Part shown: positions 35,781-47,670 of the stretch, piece by piece
How positions within the stretch are numbered: the first letter of the stretch is position 1
Layout: each line of letters starts with the position of its first letter
Assembly (NCBI RefSeq): GCF_002288925.2
Contig: NW_022098021.1
Coordinates: 31,963,484 to 32,027,483 of the forward strand
Origin: Delphinapterus leucas
Lineage: Eukaryota > Chordata > Mammalia > Artiodactyla > Monodontidae
Direction: 5' to 3'
Length of the DNA stretch: 64,000 nt
Notes under the pieces: generated by a model
Databases searched by the model: none
Told to the model about the DNA's origin: nothing
The model's input: the letters and a program-made list of their open reading frames with translations, nothing else
Program-made: the position numbers and the translations under genes

Positions 35781-36742
35781 TGTTCCTTCATCTGGGACAT
35801 ATTTCTCTGCTGTGTCATTTTGTCTAACTTTCTGTGATTGCAGTTTCTGTTTCACAGGCTGCAGGACTGTAGTTTTTCCTGCTTCTGCTGTCTGCCCTCT
35901 GGTGGATCTGGCTATCTAAGAGGCTTGTGCAGGCTTCCTGATGGGAGGGATTGGTTCCTGCCTAGTGGTGGGTGGAGCTGGGTCTTTTCCCTGTGGTGGG
36001 CAGGGCCATGCTCTGGAAGACTTGAAGCCACTTGTCTGCTGATGGGTGGGGCTGTCTTCCCACCCTGTTGGTTTTTTGACCTGAGATATCCCAGCACTGG
36101 AGCCTACAAACTGTTGGGTGGGGCTAATGGCATCCTCCGGGAGGGTTCATGCCATTGAGTACTCCCTAGAACTGCTGCTGCCAGTGTCTTTGTCCCCACA
36201 GTAAGCCACAGCCACACCCCTGCCTCCACAGGAGACCCTGTAACACTAACAGGTACATCTGGCTCAGTCTTTTATGGGGTCACTGCTTTCTTCCCCTGGT
36301 TCCTAGTGTGCATAAGACCTTGTGTGCTCCCTCCAAGAGTGGAGTTTCTGTTTCCCCCAGTTCTGTGGAATTCCTGCGATCAAACCCCACTGGGCTTCAA
36401 AGCCAGATCCTCTGGGGGCTCCTCCTTCTGCTGCCAGACTCCAAGGCTGGGAAGCCTGACATGGGGCTGAGAAATTTCACTCTTGTGCGAGAACTTCTGT
36501 GGTATAATTGTTTTCCAGTTTGTGGGTCTCCCACCTGGTGTGTATGGGATTTGATTTTATTGCAGTTGTGCCCTTCCTACTATCTCGTTGTGGCTTCTTC
36601 TTTGTCCTTGTATGTAAGGTATCTTTTCTGGTAGGTTCCAGCATTTTTTTGATGGTCGTTCAGCAGTTAATTGTGATTTTGGTGTTCTTGTAAGAATGGA
36701 TGAGCTCACTTCGTTCTACTCCGTCATCTTGAGCTAATCTCC

Positions 36743-37289
36743 TGTTTTTGGTTTCTTATACTTTATTCTTATTTCACATTTTTTTTCGAAGAACATGTAT
36801 ACGTCCATCAGAAAAAAAAAAATAAAGACAGTTTCACTATAGGAGGAGGAATTTTACATTTATAACAGACAAATCAAATCAAATAAGCAGCCCTCCTTAC
36901 AGAGCAATGCCCTAACAAGTCAGAATTCTTTCTGGGTGACTTAATGGACACATGCTCTCCATTGACAGTCTCCTTTCATGCAAGCCACTTTGGTCATTGC
37001 TATGGTCTTTCCAGTGTAGAGAAGGTAATTGGAAATATTATAAGGACATGGAGATATTCAAATATCTTGTAAACTGTATTTATCTGCTTTGTCTGTGGGT
37101 TAAAAGTAAAAGAGTCTAAACAAAGAAGAGAGGTAAAAGCAGACCTCAGGAAATTAGGAGAAATCATCAATAATTCTGCTATCTGCTTCTGCTTCATCTC
37201 TTACATTAATAGCATGTGTTATACCAAAAGGGAACACAATTTGGTATTGACTAATGCACATACTGATAAAAAACATCATCAAGACATGT
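36743..37289. other. Unique DNA between L1-A and the next repeats
   Basis: No recognisable gene or repeat. Confidence 0.5.
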
Positions 37290-37510
37290 TCCCAGTCCCT
37301 AGCATGCACCAGGAGCCATGGGAAGAGCTTTAGAAAATGATAAATACCATTAAAATTTCATAGAGTATCTCATCTGGTTCCTTCAATAACCCTGTGTGAT
37401 GGGAATTCCTGCATCATCACATTACAGGTAGGAAAACTGAGGTTCTGGAAAATTAAGTCCCTTGCTCAGATAAGCATAATTTATAAGTAGCAGGCCAGGT
37501 TTCTTAGCTA
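37290..37510 (+). mobile_element. MIR SINE
   Basis: 'agagtatctcatctggttcc', 'aataaccctgtgtgatggga', 'aggaaaactgaggttctgg' and 'gtcccttgctcagataagc' follow MIR order. Confidence 0.72.
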
Positions 37511-37709
37511 GCTTTTACTATTCATTTAAGTTCTTTTTTATGCAGCTTACTTAATTTTATTAATTCTGTTTTATTGTGGTAAGAACACTTTACATAACAT
37601 TTACCCTAATCAAATTTTAAGTGTACAATACATATTGTTGACCATGGGTAAAATGTTGAAAAGCAGATCCCTAGAGCTTACACATCTTGCTTACTTAAAA
37701 CTTTATGCC

Positions 37710-37930
37710 TAGGGCTTCCCTGGTGGTTCAGTGGTTGAGAGTCCGCCTGCCACTGCAGGGGACCTGGGTTCGTGCCTCGGTCCGGGAGGACCCCACATGC
37801 TGCGGAGCAGCTGCGCCCATGAGCCATGGCCACTGGGCCTGCACATCTGGAGCCTGTGCTCCGCAACGGGAGAGGCCACAACAGTGAGAGGCCCGCATAC
37901 CGCAAAAAAACAAACAAACAAAAAAAACAC
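37710..37930 (+). mobile_element. Cetacean CHR-type SINE, nested in L1-C
   Basis: Typical short SINE with a CAAA-rich tail. The target duplication CTTTATGCC lies at 37701-37709 and 37931-37939. Removing the element restores continuous L1-C 3' UTR sequence. Confidence 0.92.
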
Positions 37931-38480
37931 CTTTATGCCCATTGATTAGTAACTTCCCATTTCCCCAGTCCCTGGCAACCACCTTTCTATTCTTTGATTC
38001 TGTTAATTTGACTATTTTGGACACCTCATATAAGTGGAATCATGTAATATTTGTCTTTCTGTGACTATCTTATTTCACTGAGCATAATGTCCTCAAGATT
38101 CATACATGTTGTCACATATTGCAGAATTTTCTTCTTTTGCAAGACTAAAATATACCACATTTCCTTTATCCATTCTCTGTCAATGGACACTTTGGTTGTT
38201 CCCACATCTTGGCTATTGTGAAGAGTGTTAAAATGACCATGAGAGTGCTAATATTTCTTTTTTTTTAATTTTTGAATTTTTAAAATTTTTTTATACAGCA
38301 GGTTCTTATTAGTCACCAATTTTATACACATTAGTGTACACAGGTCAATCCCAATCACCAAATACATCACACCACCACCCACAGCCTGCCATGGCTTTCC
38401 ACCCTTGGTGTCTATACGTTTGTTCTCTACATCTGTGTCTCAATTTCTGCCCAGCAAACCAGTTCATCTGTACCATTTTT

Positions 38481-41400
38481 CTAGGTTCCAATTATATGCG
38501 TTAATATATGATATTTGTTTTTCTCTTTCTGACTTACTTCACTCTGTATGACAGTCTCTAGATTATTCCACGTTTCAACAAATGACTCAATTTTGTTCCT
38601 TTTTATGGCTGAGTAATATTCCATTGTATATATGTACCACAACTTCTTTATCCATTCGTCAGTCAAAGGGCATTTAGGTTGGTTCCATGACCTGGCTATT
38701 GTAAATAGTGCAGCAATGAACATTGGGGTGAATGTGTCTTTTTGGACTATGGTTTTCTCTGGGTATATGCCCAGTAGTGGGCTTGATGGATCGCATGGTA
38801 ATTCTATTTTTGTTTTCTAAGGAACATCCATACTGTTCTCCAGAGTGGCTGTATCAATTTACATTCCCACCAACAGTGCAAGAGGGTTCCCTTTTCTCCA
38901 CACCCTCTCCAGCATTTGTTCTTTGTAGATTTTCTGATGATGCCCATTCTAACTGGTGTGAGGTGATACCTCATTGTAGTTTTGATTTACCTTTCTCTAA
39001 TAATTAGTCATGTTGAGTAGCTTTTCATGTGCTTCTTGGCCATCTGTATGTCTTCTTTGGATAAATGTCTATTTAGGTCTTCTGCCCATTTTTTATTGGG
39101 TTGTTTGTTTATTTAATATTGAGCTGCATAACCTGTTTATATATTTTGGAGATTAATCCTTTGTCCATTGATTCATTTTCAAATATTTCCTCCAATTCTG
39201 AGGGTTGTCTTTTCATCTTGTTTATGGTTTCCTTTGCTGTGCAAAAGCTTTGAAGTTTCATTAGGTCCCATTTATTTATTTTTGTTTTTATTTCCATTAC
39301 TCTAGGAGGTGGATCAAAAAAGATCTTGCTGTGATTTATGTCAAAGAATGTTCTTCCTATATTTTCTTCTAAGAGCTTTATAGTGTCTGGTCTTACATTT
39401 AGGTCTCTAAACCATTTTGAGTTTATTTTTGTGTATGGTGTTAGGGAGTGTTCTAATTTCATTCTTTTAAATGTAGCTGTCCAGTTTTCCCAGCACCACA
39501 TATTGAAGAGATTGTCTTTTCTCCATTGTATATCCTTGCCTCCTTTGTCATAGATTAGTTGACCCTATGTGCGTGGGTTTACCTCTGGGCTTTCTATCTT
39601 GTTCCATTGATCTGTGTTTCTCTATTTTCTGCCAGTACCGTATTGTCTTGATTACTGTAGTATAGTCTTAAGTCAGGGAGTCTGATTCCTCCTTTTTTTC
39701 CTCCAGCTCCTTTTTTTTCCCTCAAGACTGTTTTGGCTATTTGGGGTCTTTTGTGTCTCATACAAATTTTAAGATTTTTTGCTCTAGTTCTGTAAAAAAT
39801 GCCATTGATAATTTGATAGGGTTTGCATTGAATCTGTAGATTGCTTTGGATAGTAAAGTCGTTTTCACAATATTGATTCTTCCAATCCAAGAACACGGTA
39901 TATCTCTCCATCTGTTGGTATCATCTTCAATCTCTTTCATCAGTGTCTTATAGTTTTCTGCATACAGGTCTGTTGTCTCCATAGGTGGGTTTATTCCTAG
40001 GTATTTTATTATTTTTGTTGCAATGGTAAATGGGAGTGTTTCCTTAATTTCTCTTTCAGATTTTTCATCATTAGTGTATAGGAATGCAAGAGATCCCTGT
40101 GTATTAATTTTGTATCCTGAAACTTTACCAACTTCATTGATTAGCTCTAGTAGTTTTCTGGTGGCATCTTTAGGATTCTCTATGTATAGTATCATGTCAT
40201 CTGCAAACAGTGACAGTTTCACTTCTTCTTTTCCAATTTGTATTCCTTTTATTTCTTTTTCTTCTCTGATTGTTGTGGCTAGGACTTCCAAAACTTTTTA
40301 AAATAATAGTGGTGAGAGTGAACATCCTTGTCCTATTCCTGATCTTAAAAGAAATGCTTTCAGTTTTTCACCATTGAGAATGATGTTTGCTGTGGGTTTG
40401 TGGTATACGGCCTTTATTATGTTGAGGTAGGTTCCCTCTCTGCCCATATTCTGGAGAGTTTTTATCATAAATGGGTGTTGAATTTTGTCAAAAGCTTTTT
40501 ATGCATCTATTGAGATCATTGTATGGTTTTTGCTCTTCAACTTGTTAATATGGTGTATCACACTGATTGATTTGCATATATTGAAGAATCCTTGCATCCC
40601 TGGGTTAAATCCCACTTGATCATGGTGTATGATACTTTTAATGTGTTGTTGGGTTCTGTTGCTAGTATTTTGTTGAGGATTTTTGCATCTATATTCAGAA
40701 GTGATATTGGTCTGTAATTTTCTTTTTTTGTAGTATCTCTGTCTGGTTTTGGTATCAGGCTGATGGTGGTCTCATAGAATGAGTTTGGGAATGTTCCTTC
40801 ATCCGCAGTTTTTTGGAAGAGTTTTAGAAGGATGGGTATTATCTCCTCTCTGAATGTTTGATACAATTCACCTGTGAAGCCATCTTGTCCTTGACTTTTG
40901 TTTGTTGGAAGATTTTTAATCAGAGATTCTATTTCATTACTTGTGATTGGTCTGTTCATATTTTCTGTTTCTTCCTGGTTCAGTCTTGGAAGGTTATACC
41001 TTTCTAAGAATTTGTCCATTTCTTCCAGCTTGTCTATTTTATTGGCAGGGTTGCTCGTAGTAGTCTCTTAGGATGCTTTGTATTTCTGCAGTGTCTGTTG
41101 TAACTTCTTTTTCATTTCTAATTTTATTGACTTTAGTCCTCTCCCTCTTTTGCTTGATGCGTCTTGCTAAGGGTTTATCAATTTTGTTTATCTTCTCAAA
41201 GAACCAGCTTTTAGCTTTATTGATCTTTGCTATTGTTTTCTTTGTTTCTATTTCATTTAGTTCTGCTCTGATATTTATGATTTCTTTTCTTCTGCTAACT
41301 TTGGGGTTTTTTTTCTTCTTTTTCTAGTTCCTTTAGGTGTAAGGTTAGATTGTTTATTTGATATTTTTTCTTTTTTCTTGAGGTAGGCTTGTATAGCTAT

Positions 41401-42292
41401 AAACTTTCCTTTTAGAACTGCTTTTGCTGCATCCCATAGGTTTTGCATCATCGTGTTTTCATTGCCATTTGTCTCTAGGTATTATTTGATTTCCTCTTTG
41501 ATTTCTTCAGTGATCTCTTAGTTATTTAGTAATGTATTTTTTAGCCTTAATGTGCTTGTGTTTTTAATATTGTTTCCCCTGTAATTCATTTCTAATCTCA
41601 TAGCGTTGTGGTCAGAAAAGATGCTTGATATGATTTCAATTTTCTTAAATTTACTGAGGCTTGATTTGTGACCCAAGATGTGATCAATCCTAGAGACTGT
41701 TCCATGTGCACTTGAGAAGAAAGTGTAATCTGCTGTTTTGGATGGAATGTCCTATAAATATCAATTAAATCTATCTGGTCTATTGTGTCATTTAAAGCTT
41801 CCGTTTCCTTATTAATTTTCTGTCTGGATGGTCTGTCCATTGGTGTAAATGAGGTGTTAAAGTCCCCCACTATTATTGTGTTACTGTCGATTTCCTCTTT
41901 TACAGCTGTTAGCAGTTCCCTTATGTATTGAGGTGCTCCTATATTGGGTGCATATATATTTATAATTGTTATATCTTCTTCTTGGATTGATCCCTTGAAC
42001 ATTATGTAGTGTCCTTCCTTGTCTCTTGTAACATTCTTTACTTAAAAGCCTATTTTATCTGATATGAGTATTGCTACTCCAGCTTTCTTTTGGTTTCCAT
42101 TTGCATGGAATATCTTTTTCCATCCCCTCACTTTCAGTCTGTATGTGTCCCTAGGTCTGAAGTGGGTCTCTTGTAGACAGCATATATATGGGTTTCATTT
42201 TTGTATCCATTCAGCAAGCCTGTGTCTTTGGGTTGGAGCATTTAATCCATTCACATTTAAGGTAATTATCGATATGTATGTTCTATGACCAT
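38481..42292 (-). pseudogene. L1-B ORF2 remnant, nearly full length with several breaks
   Basis: L1 ORF2 encodes the endonuclease and reverse transcriptase that copy L1 RNA into the genome. The span, from a candidate ATG at 42292 to the stop at 38481, is about 3.81 kb, essentially the usual length. Open blocks in order: the endonuclease region 42002-41598 (NIYAPN and VGDFN motifs); the RT fingers region 41019-40558 ([20 protein letters not shown]); the RT palm 40291-39758 with the catalytic FADD at 40207-40196; and C-terminal blocks 39501-39109 and 38723-38481. The blocks lie in different frames or are separated by stops, so no intact protein is made. An ACA-rich slip near 39700-39720 adds a G/K-rich stretch. 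Confidence 0.87.
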
Positions 42293-42350
42293 TTTCTTAA
42301 TTGTTTTGGATTTGCTTTTGTAGGTCCTTTACTTTTCTTGTATTTTCCAC

Positions 42351-43300
42351 CTAGAGAAGTTCCTTTAGCATTTGTTTTAGAGCTGGTTTCATTGTGCTGA
42401 ATTCTCTTAGCTTTTGCTTGTCTGTAAAGCTTTTGATTTCTCCATCTAACCTGAATGAGATCCTTGCCGGGTAGAGTAATCTTGGTTGTAGGTTCTTCCC
42501 TTTCATCACTTTAAGTATATCATGCCTCTCCCTTCTGGCTTGTGAAGTTTTTGCTGAGAAATCAGCTGTTAACCTTATGGGAGTTCCCGTGTATGTTATT
42601 TTTCTTTTTTCCCTTGCTGCTTTCAATAATTTTTCTTTGTCTTTAATTTTTGCCAATTTGATTACTATGTGTCTCGGTGTGTTTCTCCTTGGGTGTATCC
42701 TGTATGGGACTCGCTACACTTCCTGGACTTGGGTGACTATTTCCTTTCCCATGTTATGGAAGTTTTCAACTATAATCTCTTCAAATATTTTCTCTCGTCT
42801 TTCTCTCTCTCTCCTCTGGTACCCCTATAATGCAAATGTTGTTGTGTTTAATGTTGTCCCAGAGGTCTCTTAGGCTGTCTACATTTCTTTTCATTCTTTT
42901 TTCTTTATTCTGTTCCACAGCAGTGAATTCCACCATTCTTTACTCCAGGTCACTTATCCATTCTTCTGCCTCAGTTATTCTGCTATTGATTCCTTCTATT
43001 GTAGTTTTCATTTCATTATTGTATTGTTCATCTCTGTTTGTTTGTTCTTTAATTCTTCTAGTTGTTTGTTAAACATTTCTTGCGTCTTCTCAATCTCTGC
43101 CTCCATTCTTTTTCTGAGGTCCTGGATCATCTTCACTATCATTATTTTGAATTCTTTTTCTGGAAGGTTGCCTATCTCCACTTCATTTAGTTGTTTTTCT
43201 GGGTTTTTTTTCTTGTTCCTTAATCTGGCACATAGCCCTCTGCCTTTTCATCTTGTCTATCTTTCCGTGAATGTGGTTTTTTTTCCACAGGCTGCAGCAT
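42351..43300 (-). pseudogene. L1-B ORF1 remnant
   Basis: The C-terminal domain is open at 42656-42351 (101 codons: KDKEKLLKAAREKR, then SFRLDGEIKSFTDKQKLREF). Upstream coiled-coil sequence matching EIGNLPEKEF lies near 43150-43190, but stops and frameshifts intervene. The usual ORF1 length is about 1 kb, so most of it is present. Confidence 0.82.
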
Positions 43301-43519
43301 TGTAGTTCTTCTTGCTTCTGCTGTCTGCCCCCTGGTGGATGAGGCTATCTAAGAGGCTTGTGCAAGTTTCCTGTTGGGAGGGACTGGTCGCTTATGTCTC
43401 TTTGAGATCTTGATTTCAATTCTTTTGGATAAATATTCAGAAGTAGGATTGCTGGATCATATGGTAGTTCTCTTTTTAATTTTTTGAAGAACTTCAGTAC
43501 TCTTTTCTAGAGCTGTTGC

Positions 43520-43848
43520 ACCAGAGATGAAAGATTTGTGTATTGAAAACTACAAAATGTTGATGAAATAATTTAAAGAAGACACAAACAAATGGAAAGA
43601 TATTCCACATTCATGAATTGGAAAACTTAATATTGTTATGATGCTCATTCTACCCAAAGCAATTTACAGATTCAACATAATCTCTATCAAAATTCCAATG
43701 GCACTCTTCACAGAAATAGAAAAAACAATTCTACAATGCATATGGAACCAGAAAAGACAACAAGTTGCAAAATCTATGATGAGAAAGAAGAACAAAACTG
43801 GAGGCATCACACTTTCTGCTTTCTAAATATACTAAAAAGCTACATTAA
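43520..43848 (+). mobile_element. Inverted 5' segment of L1-C (ORF2 part)
   Basis: Sense L1 ORF2 sequence in the opposite orientation to the adjacent L1-C: 'tgtattgaaaactacaaaat', 'attggaaaacttaatattgt', 'gcactcttcacagaaataga' and 'aggcatcacactttctgc'. It lies upstream of the L1-C piece in L1 coordinates, with a few hundred bases missing between. This is the layout produced by twin priming. Open frames at 43638-43826 and 43736-43990 are ORF2 relics. Confidence 0.8.
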
Positions 43849-44459
43849 CCTGAGTTTTGAAAGGAAAATTCACAGAAACTATCCAGGTCTTAATGCCAGG
43901 TCTGCAAGTGGGAGGAGGATGGAGAAGCTGGGGCGTGAGGAAGGGCTGAGGGAAGAGAATAACAAAGGAAATTTTCAAGGAAGTGAGTAGCATGGAAAAG
44001 AGGAGGCCCCACTCATCACTTCTTTACAAAAGAAAATTTGGAGAAACATGCCCTTTTGGGAAACAAATTTAGTGGTTAACACAACGTCTGTGTGTGTACA
44101 CATCCATTCCACAGTGAGAGGAAAAAACGCCTTCTTTTCTGTTGGTTCCAGGAAAGGCCATCCTAAACCGAGGAATCAGCAAGCATCACTGTGTCTTCTT
44201 CTTCCTGCCAGAGTGTGTGGAGCTCCCTATACTGCTCATTTTTAATTGAGAAATTCAACTTATAGTAAATTTCTACTTTAAAAACATGAAACGGTGCTGA
44301 AGTAAGTAATAAATACAAGAAAAAGTAAATTCTCACCTCCAATTCCTTCCCCACTCTACCACCTGCATCTTTTCTCTAAAGGTGACTTTGTGAAACGGTA
44401 GCATTGTCCCTACACAGTTGAGGTTCCTGCCCAGAACAGAGCCTCCCTTCTGTACTTCC
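43849..44459. other. Unique DNA, no gene seen
   Basis: No named repeat or exon structure. The 65-codon frame at 44048-44245 has no recognisable similarity. Confidence 0.45.
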
Positions 44460-44640
44460 AGGAATTAATTTTAAAGAAACACACACAGGTACATTGTATA
44501 CATGGATGTTCATTGTATCATTATTGATAACTATAAAAAATTGAGGGAAAAGATGCCCATGAATAGGAGTATTAAATAAATTATGGAAGAGCCATACCAT
44601 GGAACAATAAACAACAATTAAAAATAAGAAAGTGGACTTA
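44460..44640 (+). mobile_element. Old L1 or HAL1-type fragment
   Basis: 'ggatgttcattgtatcatta', 'gatgcccatgaataggagt', 'taaataaattatggaagagc' and 'ccatggaacaataaacaac' match the ORF2 C-terminal end of an ancient L1 or HAL1. Confidence 0.6.
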
Positions 44641-45579
44641 CAACAGGAATGTTTAGAAATAGCCTCCTAACAACCCTTCCTCATTAGGGTCCTGGTTCCT
44701 GTCTGGGAGGGAATTTAAGTTTGGGGAGTTCTGGGAGAAGATTTTTATCCTAAACAGCTAATAATAGTGCTCTTCAACCCTAAACATTAAAGGGAACTGA
44801 AAAAAGTGAAGTGACAGTACACCTGACAATATAAAAAGTAAATGACCCACATGGATTGAAGGAGGCCAACACAATAAAACTCTGCTAGTAAGACATTTAA
44901 GTTATTTTTGCTACCGCCTCTACTATTTTGCTGGTGTTCCATCCAGGCATCCAAAATATTCATGCTCTCTCTCCCTTCCTGCTATCAGCTCAAAGGCTGA
45001 TCTGAAATCAATCATTTACAGCTTAGTGGGAATGTGTTGCAGAGCCAATATAGGCCTGGCTGAATCACTCAGGGGCCTATTTCCAGAAGTTCCTGGGCTA
45101 GAGAAGTACATGTAGCTAAAGTATTTAAAATAATTGTGCAGTGGAATTGTTTTCTGCTATTTCCCCCACTTTTAATATTTTTATTACAAGTGTATGGTTT
45201 TCTGCTACAGAGGTCAGTTGTGTTTTTGAGGACTAACCTGACAAGATAAGGATTATTTTCTAATATTGGTCAATGGGAGGATGTGACCAAAATTTCAAAA
45301 TTCTTAACATTCACATTAGAAAGAAATCTGTTTCTAAATTTTGAACTACATGGATGCTAAATCAGAAATTAAAGGTGGTTAAACACCACGAACTGCTCTC
45401 AAGTAGATATTTTTGCCTTTGGAGCAGGGGTCTGAGTGTCATTGCTAAAGATAATGGAAAACCACTGAGGTCATGAGGAAGAGTGACAAAATAAAAGTGA
45501 CACAGAAACTCAATTTGTTAGTGGAGTGTAGAATGGACTCAAAAGGATAGAGGTGGAGGCAAGCAGATTAGAAAGCTCC
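44641..45579. other. Unique DNA, no gene seen
   Basis: No recognisable repeat or gene. Confidence 0.45.
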
Positions 45580-45750
45580 CGTTGTGTACAAGTCACTAAA
45601 ATGCATATTTTACACATCTAACCTCACTTACTCATCATGACAATAATCTGCCATAGATATTTTGATACTTATTTTACAAATGAGAAGACTGAGACTCAAG
45701 GAAATAAAACAGCTCTCCTAGTATCACATTGTTATTAAATATCAGTGCCA
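45580..45750 (+). mobile_element. MIR SINE
   Basis: 'catctaacctcacttactca', 'acttattttacaaatgagaa' and 'gactgagactcaaggaaata' follow MIR order. Confidence 0.75.
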
Positions 45751-45833
45751 ATTTGAGGAAAGAGAGAATATAGAATAAATTTATAACATCTTAAGGCCTG
45801 AGATCAGTTACTTTGATGATCCTCTCTCTAGAA

Positions 45834-45947
45834 CAGTGCTTCCAAATTGGCTGAGCATTGCAATCACTTGAAGAACTTTTTAGAATACCTAGTCCAGCAT
45901 TGCACACCAGAAAGATTCTGATTATCAGTCAAGTTTGGGAACCTATG
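45834..45947 (+). mobile_element. MER5-type MITE fragment
   Basis: CAGTGCTTCCAAATTGGC, 'gcaatcacttgaagaacttt' and 'agattctgattatcagtcaa', ending near GGGAACC. Short hAT-Charlie relic. Confidence 0.65.
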
Positions 45948-46009
45948 TTGTCATCCAGATGACCTTCTGGTCATTTTACTAAAAGAGAAACTAGCGCAAG
46001 GGATGACTA

Positions 46010-46560
46010 ATTCAGCATTAGACCTATTAACTTTGAGATACTGGCAGGGCACCCAGTAGAATCTCTGCATAATTTAGTTGGAATCATGAGACTAGAGCTG
46101 GGAAGAAATATCAAGACTAGAGGAATACATTTTGGATTGATCTGCATGGAGGTGGTACTTGGAGTCATGAAAGGTCTCCCAGGAAGAAATGGAGGGGGGA
46201 AGAATAGATGCTGAGGGTAGAGCTCTGATAAATAGCCACAGGGGTGGAATGGGAGGAGGAAGAAACAGATAGACACAACTGAGACATTCTTCTTTAGATA
46301 GAAGAAGAACCAGGAAGATAAAATGCCACAGGAGTCAAATGAGTGGAGTCCAATTCTATAATCATTAAAGGTAATAGTCATTAAGGAAAAATTTGGATTT
46401 AATAATTGAAAAGTTACTGACAAACCCTGAGATTATTATTTGGGATAGAAGGCAGGCAAAAAGGAGTTGATGAACTTGGTGAGAAAAGGAAGGAAGCAGA
46501 TGTAGGGTTCAGGGAAGTCTGGCTATGAAAGAAAGGGAAGAAAAAGTAGCAGCATCTGGA
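46010..46560 (-). mobile_element. L2 LINE fragment (RT region)
   Basis: Inverted L2: 'cagtagaatctctgcataat', 'gcatggaggtggtacttgga', 'gctctgataaatagccaca' and 'aaaatgccacaggagtcaaa'. No open frame. Confidence 0.5.
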
Positions 46561-46599
46561 CCACAAAACTCAATGGAAGGTGTTTTAATTGTTATTGTC

Positions 46600-47039
46600 A
46601 TTGGAGTATTTGGTGCATGCTAAGTAAGTGTGAAAGTATAATATTAAATTTAACTATAAAACAATTTACCCAAACCCAGAGGAAGTATCTCCAGTTCTAA
46701 ACAGGACTTGGCCATGTTAACAACAAATACTTATTGAATTTGGTATGTTAAATTTGACTAAGAGGTTATCAACAGGATTCAGTTTAAAGTTCAAAAATAA
46801 AGTTTGGGATCATGTTGGGATGAAACCAGAGGAGAGGTAGTCCTGGGGTTCTGTACCTCATGTTTAATACTTCAAAGATGTGTAAGTGCAGCAGTCTGCT
46901 TCAAAGGAGGGGAAAAAAGGCAGACAGCCTACCATCTCACAAAACTGTTGACAAAAATTAAAGTACGTATGTGAAAGTGTCCTATAAGCCACAATAGCTG
47001 TTATTCATAAATTTGGTTTAAGCCTATGTGTTGAGATAT
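46600..47039. other. Unique DNA, no gene seen
   Basis: Nothing recognisable. Confidence 0.45.
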
Positions 47040-47150
47040 AAGACTAATGAGGGCAGAGAAAGTCTTTAATTCACAGCTCTAACCCCAGTGGGTAGAACAG
47101 CGCCTGGTATGTAGTAGACGCTCACTCGTTGCTTGTCAATGAATAAATGG
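47040..47150 (+). mobile_element. L2 3' tail
   Basis: 'aatgagggcagagaaagtct', 'gcgcctggtatgtagtagac' and 'tcaatgaataaatgg' are the end of L2. Confidence 0.7.
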
Positions 47151-47369
47151 TCATCTCTCATATTAAAATAAGTTAAATCAATAGAAAATTTTGTTGAATG
47201 ATTTAATCCTACTCCTTGAAATGTCAGACTATCCTTAGAGGAATTTAATTTAAAGGTTCTGAAAATAGGATAGAGTCACATATGCAAAAGGGTGTTTAAA
47301 AATTGAGATGGTAGAACACACAAATCAATCCTCTAAAGATAACCTCAAGACCTATGTCCCTAGTTCATT

Positions 47370-47670
47370 GCCATTAATACCTGAAAATCAACTCAAGCAT
47401 CGTCTCCTCCAAAAAGCCAGCCTTGACTCCCCAGTCTGGGTTAAGTACTCACCACACCCCCGACACAGATCCACCACACCCAGAACTTCTGCAGTACTGT
47501 GGGAATATTTCTTTCATAGTACCTTTCCTATTGCTTTGAAAATCACTTGTGCCTTCCCCACCAGTCTTTAAGTCTCTTTAGGTCAATAGAATTGTCTTAT
47601 TCTTCTTATAGTTGCTAATTCCTAACATAGTATCCGGCACTTAGTAGATGCTAAACAAGTTTTCGCTGAA
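47370..47670 (+). mobile_element. L2 3' end
   Basis: 'atcgtctcctccaaaaagcc' and 'agccttgactccccagtct' (the L2 C-terminus), then the 3' UTR 'gtatccggcacttagtagat'. Accounts for the 87-codon frame at 47308-47571. Confidence 0.78.

Larger units (their letters stand above)
32685..36742 (-). mobile_element. L1-A: L1 with both ends but a 2.3-kb internal deletion
   Basis: Minus-strand L1 from its poly-T (32685) and cetartiodactyl-type 3' UTR ('gttgtgttagtttcaggtgt', 'ctgtgctatacagtaggtcc') through partial ORF2, a long inter-ORF spacer, ORF1 and the 5' UTR, to a 5' end whose complement begins near 'ctcaagatgacggagtagaa'. At about 34192-34200 the sequence jumps from late ORF2 ('gactactgtagctt') to early ORF2 ('gttatatcttcttcttggat'). 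L1-B at 38-43 kb retains about 2.3 kb at the same place. The reverse transcriptase core is therefore lost. Candidate target duplication TGGTTTCTT lies at both ends, tentative. Confidence 0.9.
38259..43389 (-). mobile_element. L1-B: large, younger minus-strand L1 (about 5.1 kb), nested in L1-C
   Basis: Runs from a T-rich 3' tail and a 3' UTR distinct from L1-A's ('atacagcaggttcttattag') through ORF2 and ORF1, and stops within the 5' UTR near 43389, so it is 5'-truncated. Target duplications are GCTAATATTTCT (38247-38258) and GCTTATGTCTCT (43390-43401), 9 of 12 matching. Long open pieces survive (up to 177 codons), more than in the other L1s here. Its ORF1-ORF2 spacer is about 330 bp shorter than in L1-A. 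Confidence 0.93.
37565..43519 (-). mobile_element. L1-C: old L1 3' end, split by a SINE and by L1-B
   Basis: Three pieces join in consensus order. 37565-37709 has 'gtggtaagaacactttacat' and 'agatccctagagcttacaca'. 37931-38246 has 'cattgattagtaacttccca', 'ggacacctcatataagtgg' and 'cttggctattgtgaagagtg'. 43402-43519 has 'ttgagatcttgatttcaatt' and 'attgctggatcatatggtag'. The intervening SINE (37710-37930) and L1-B (38259-43389) inserted later. The remaining 5' part of the element is inverted, at 43520-43848. Confidence 0.85.

Noticed and set aside
35415..35837. 140-codon plus-strand frame
   Set aside because: Shadow of the minus-strand L1 ORF1 coiled coil. The serine-rich peptide is typical of its antisense.
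36308..36634. 108-codon plus-strand frame
   Set aside because: Antisense reading of the L1-A 5' UTR.
39758..40291. 177-codon reverse transcriptase frame as a possible functional gene
   Set aside because: It is a segment of L1-B ORF2. The full frame is broken elsewhere, so it is listed as a pseudogene part.
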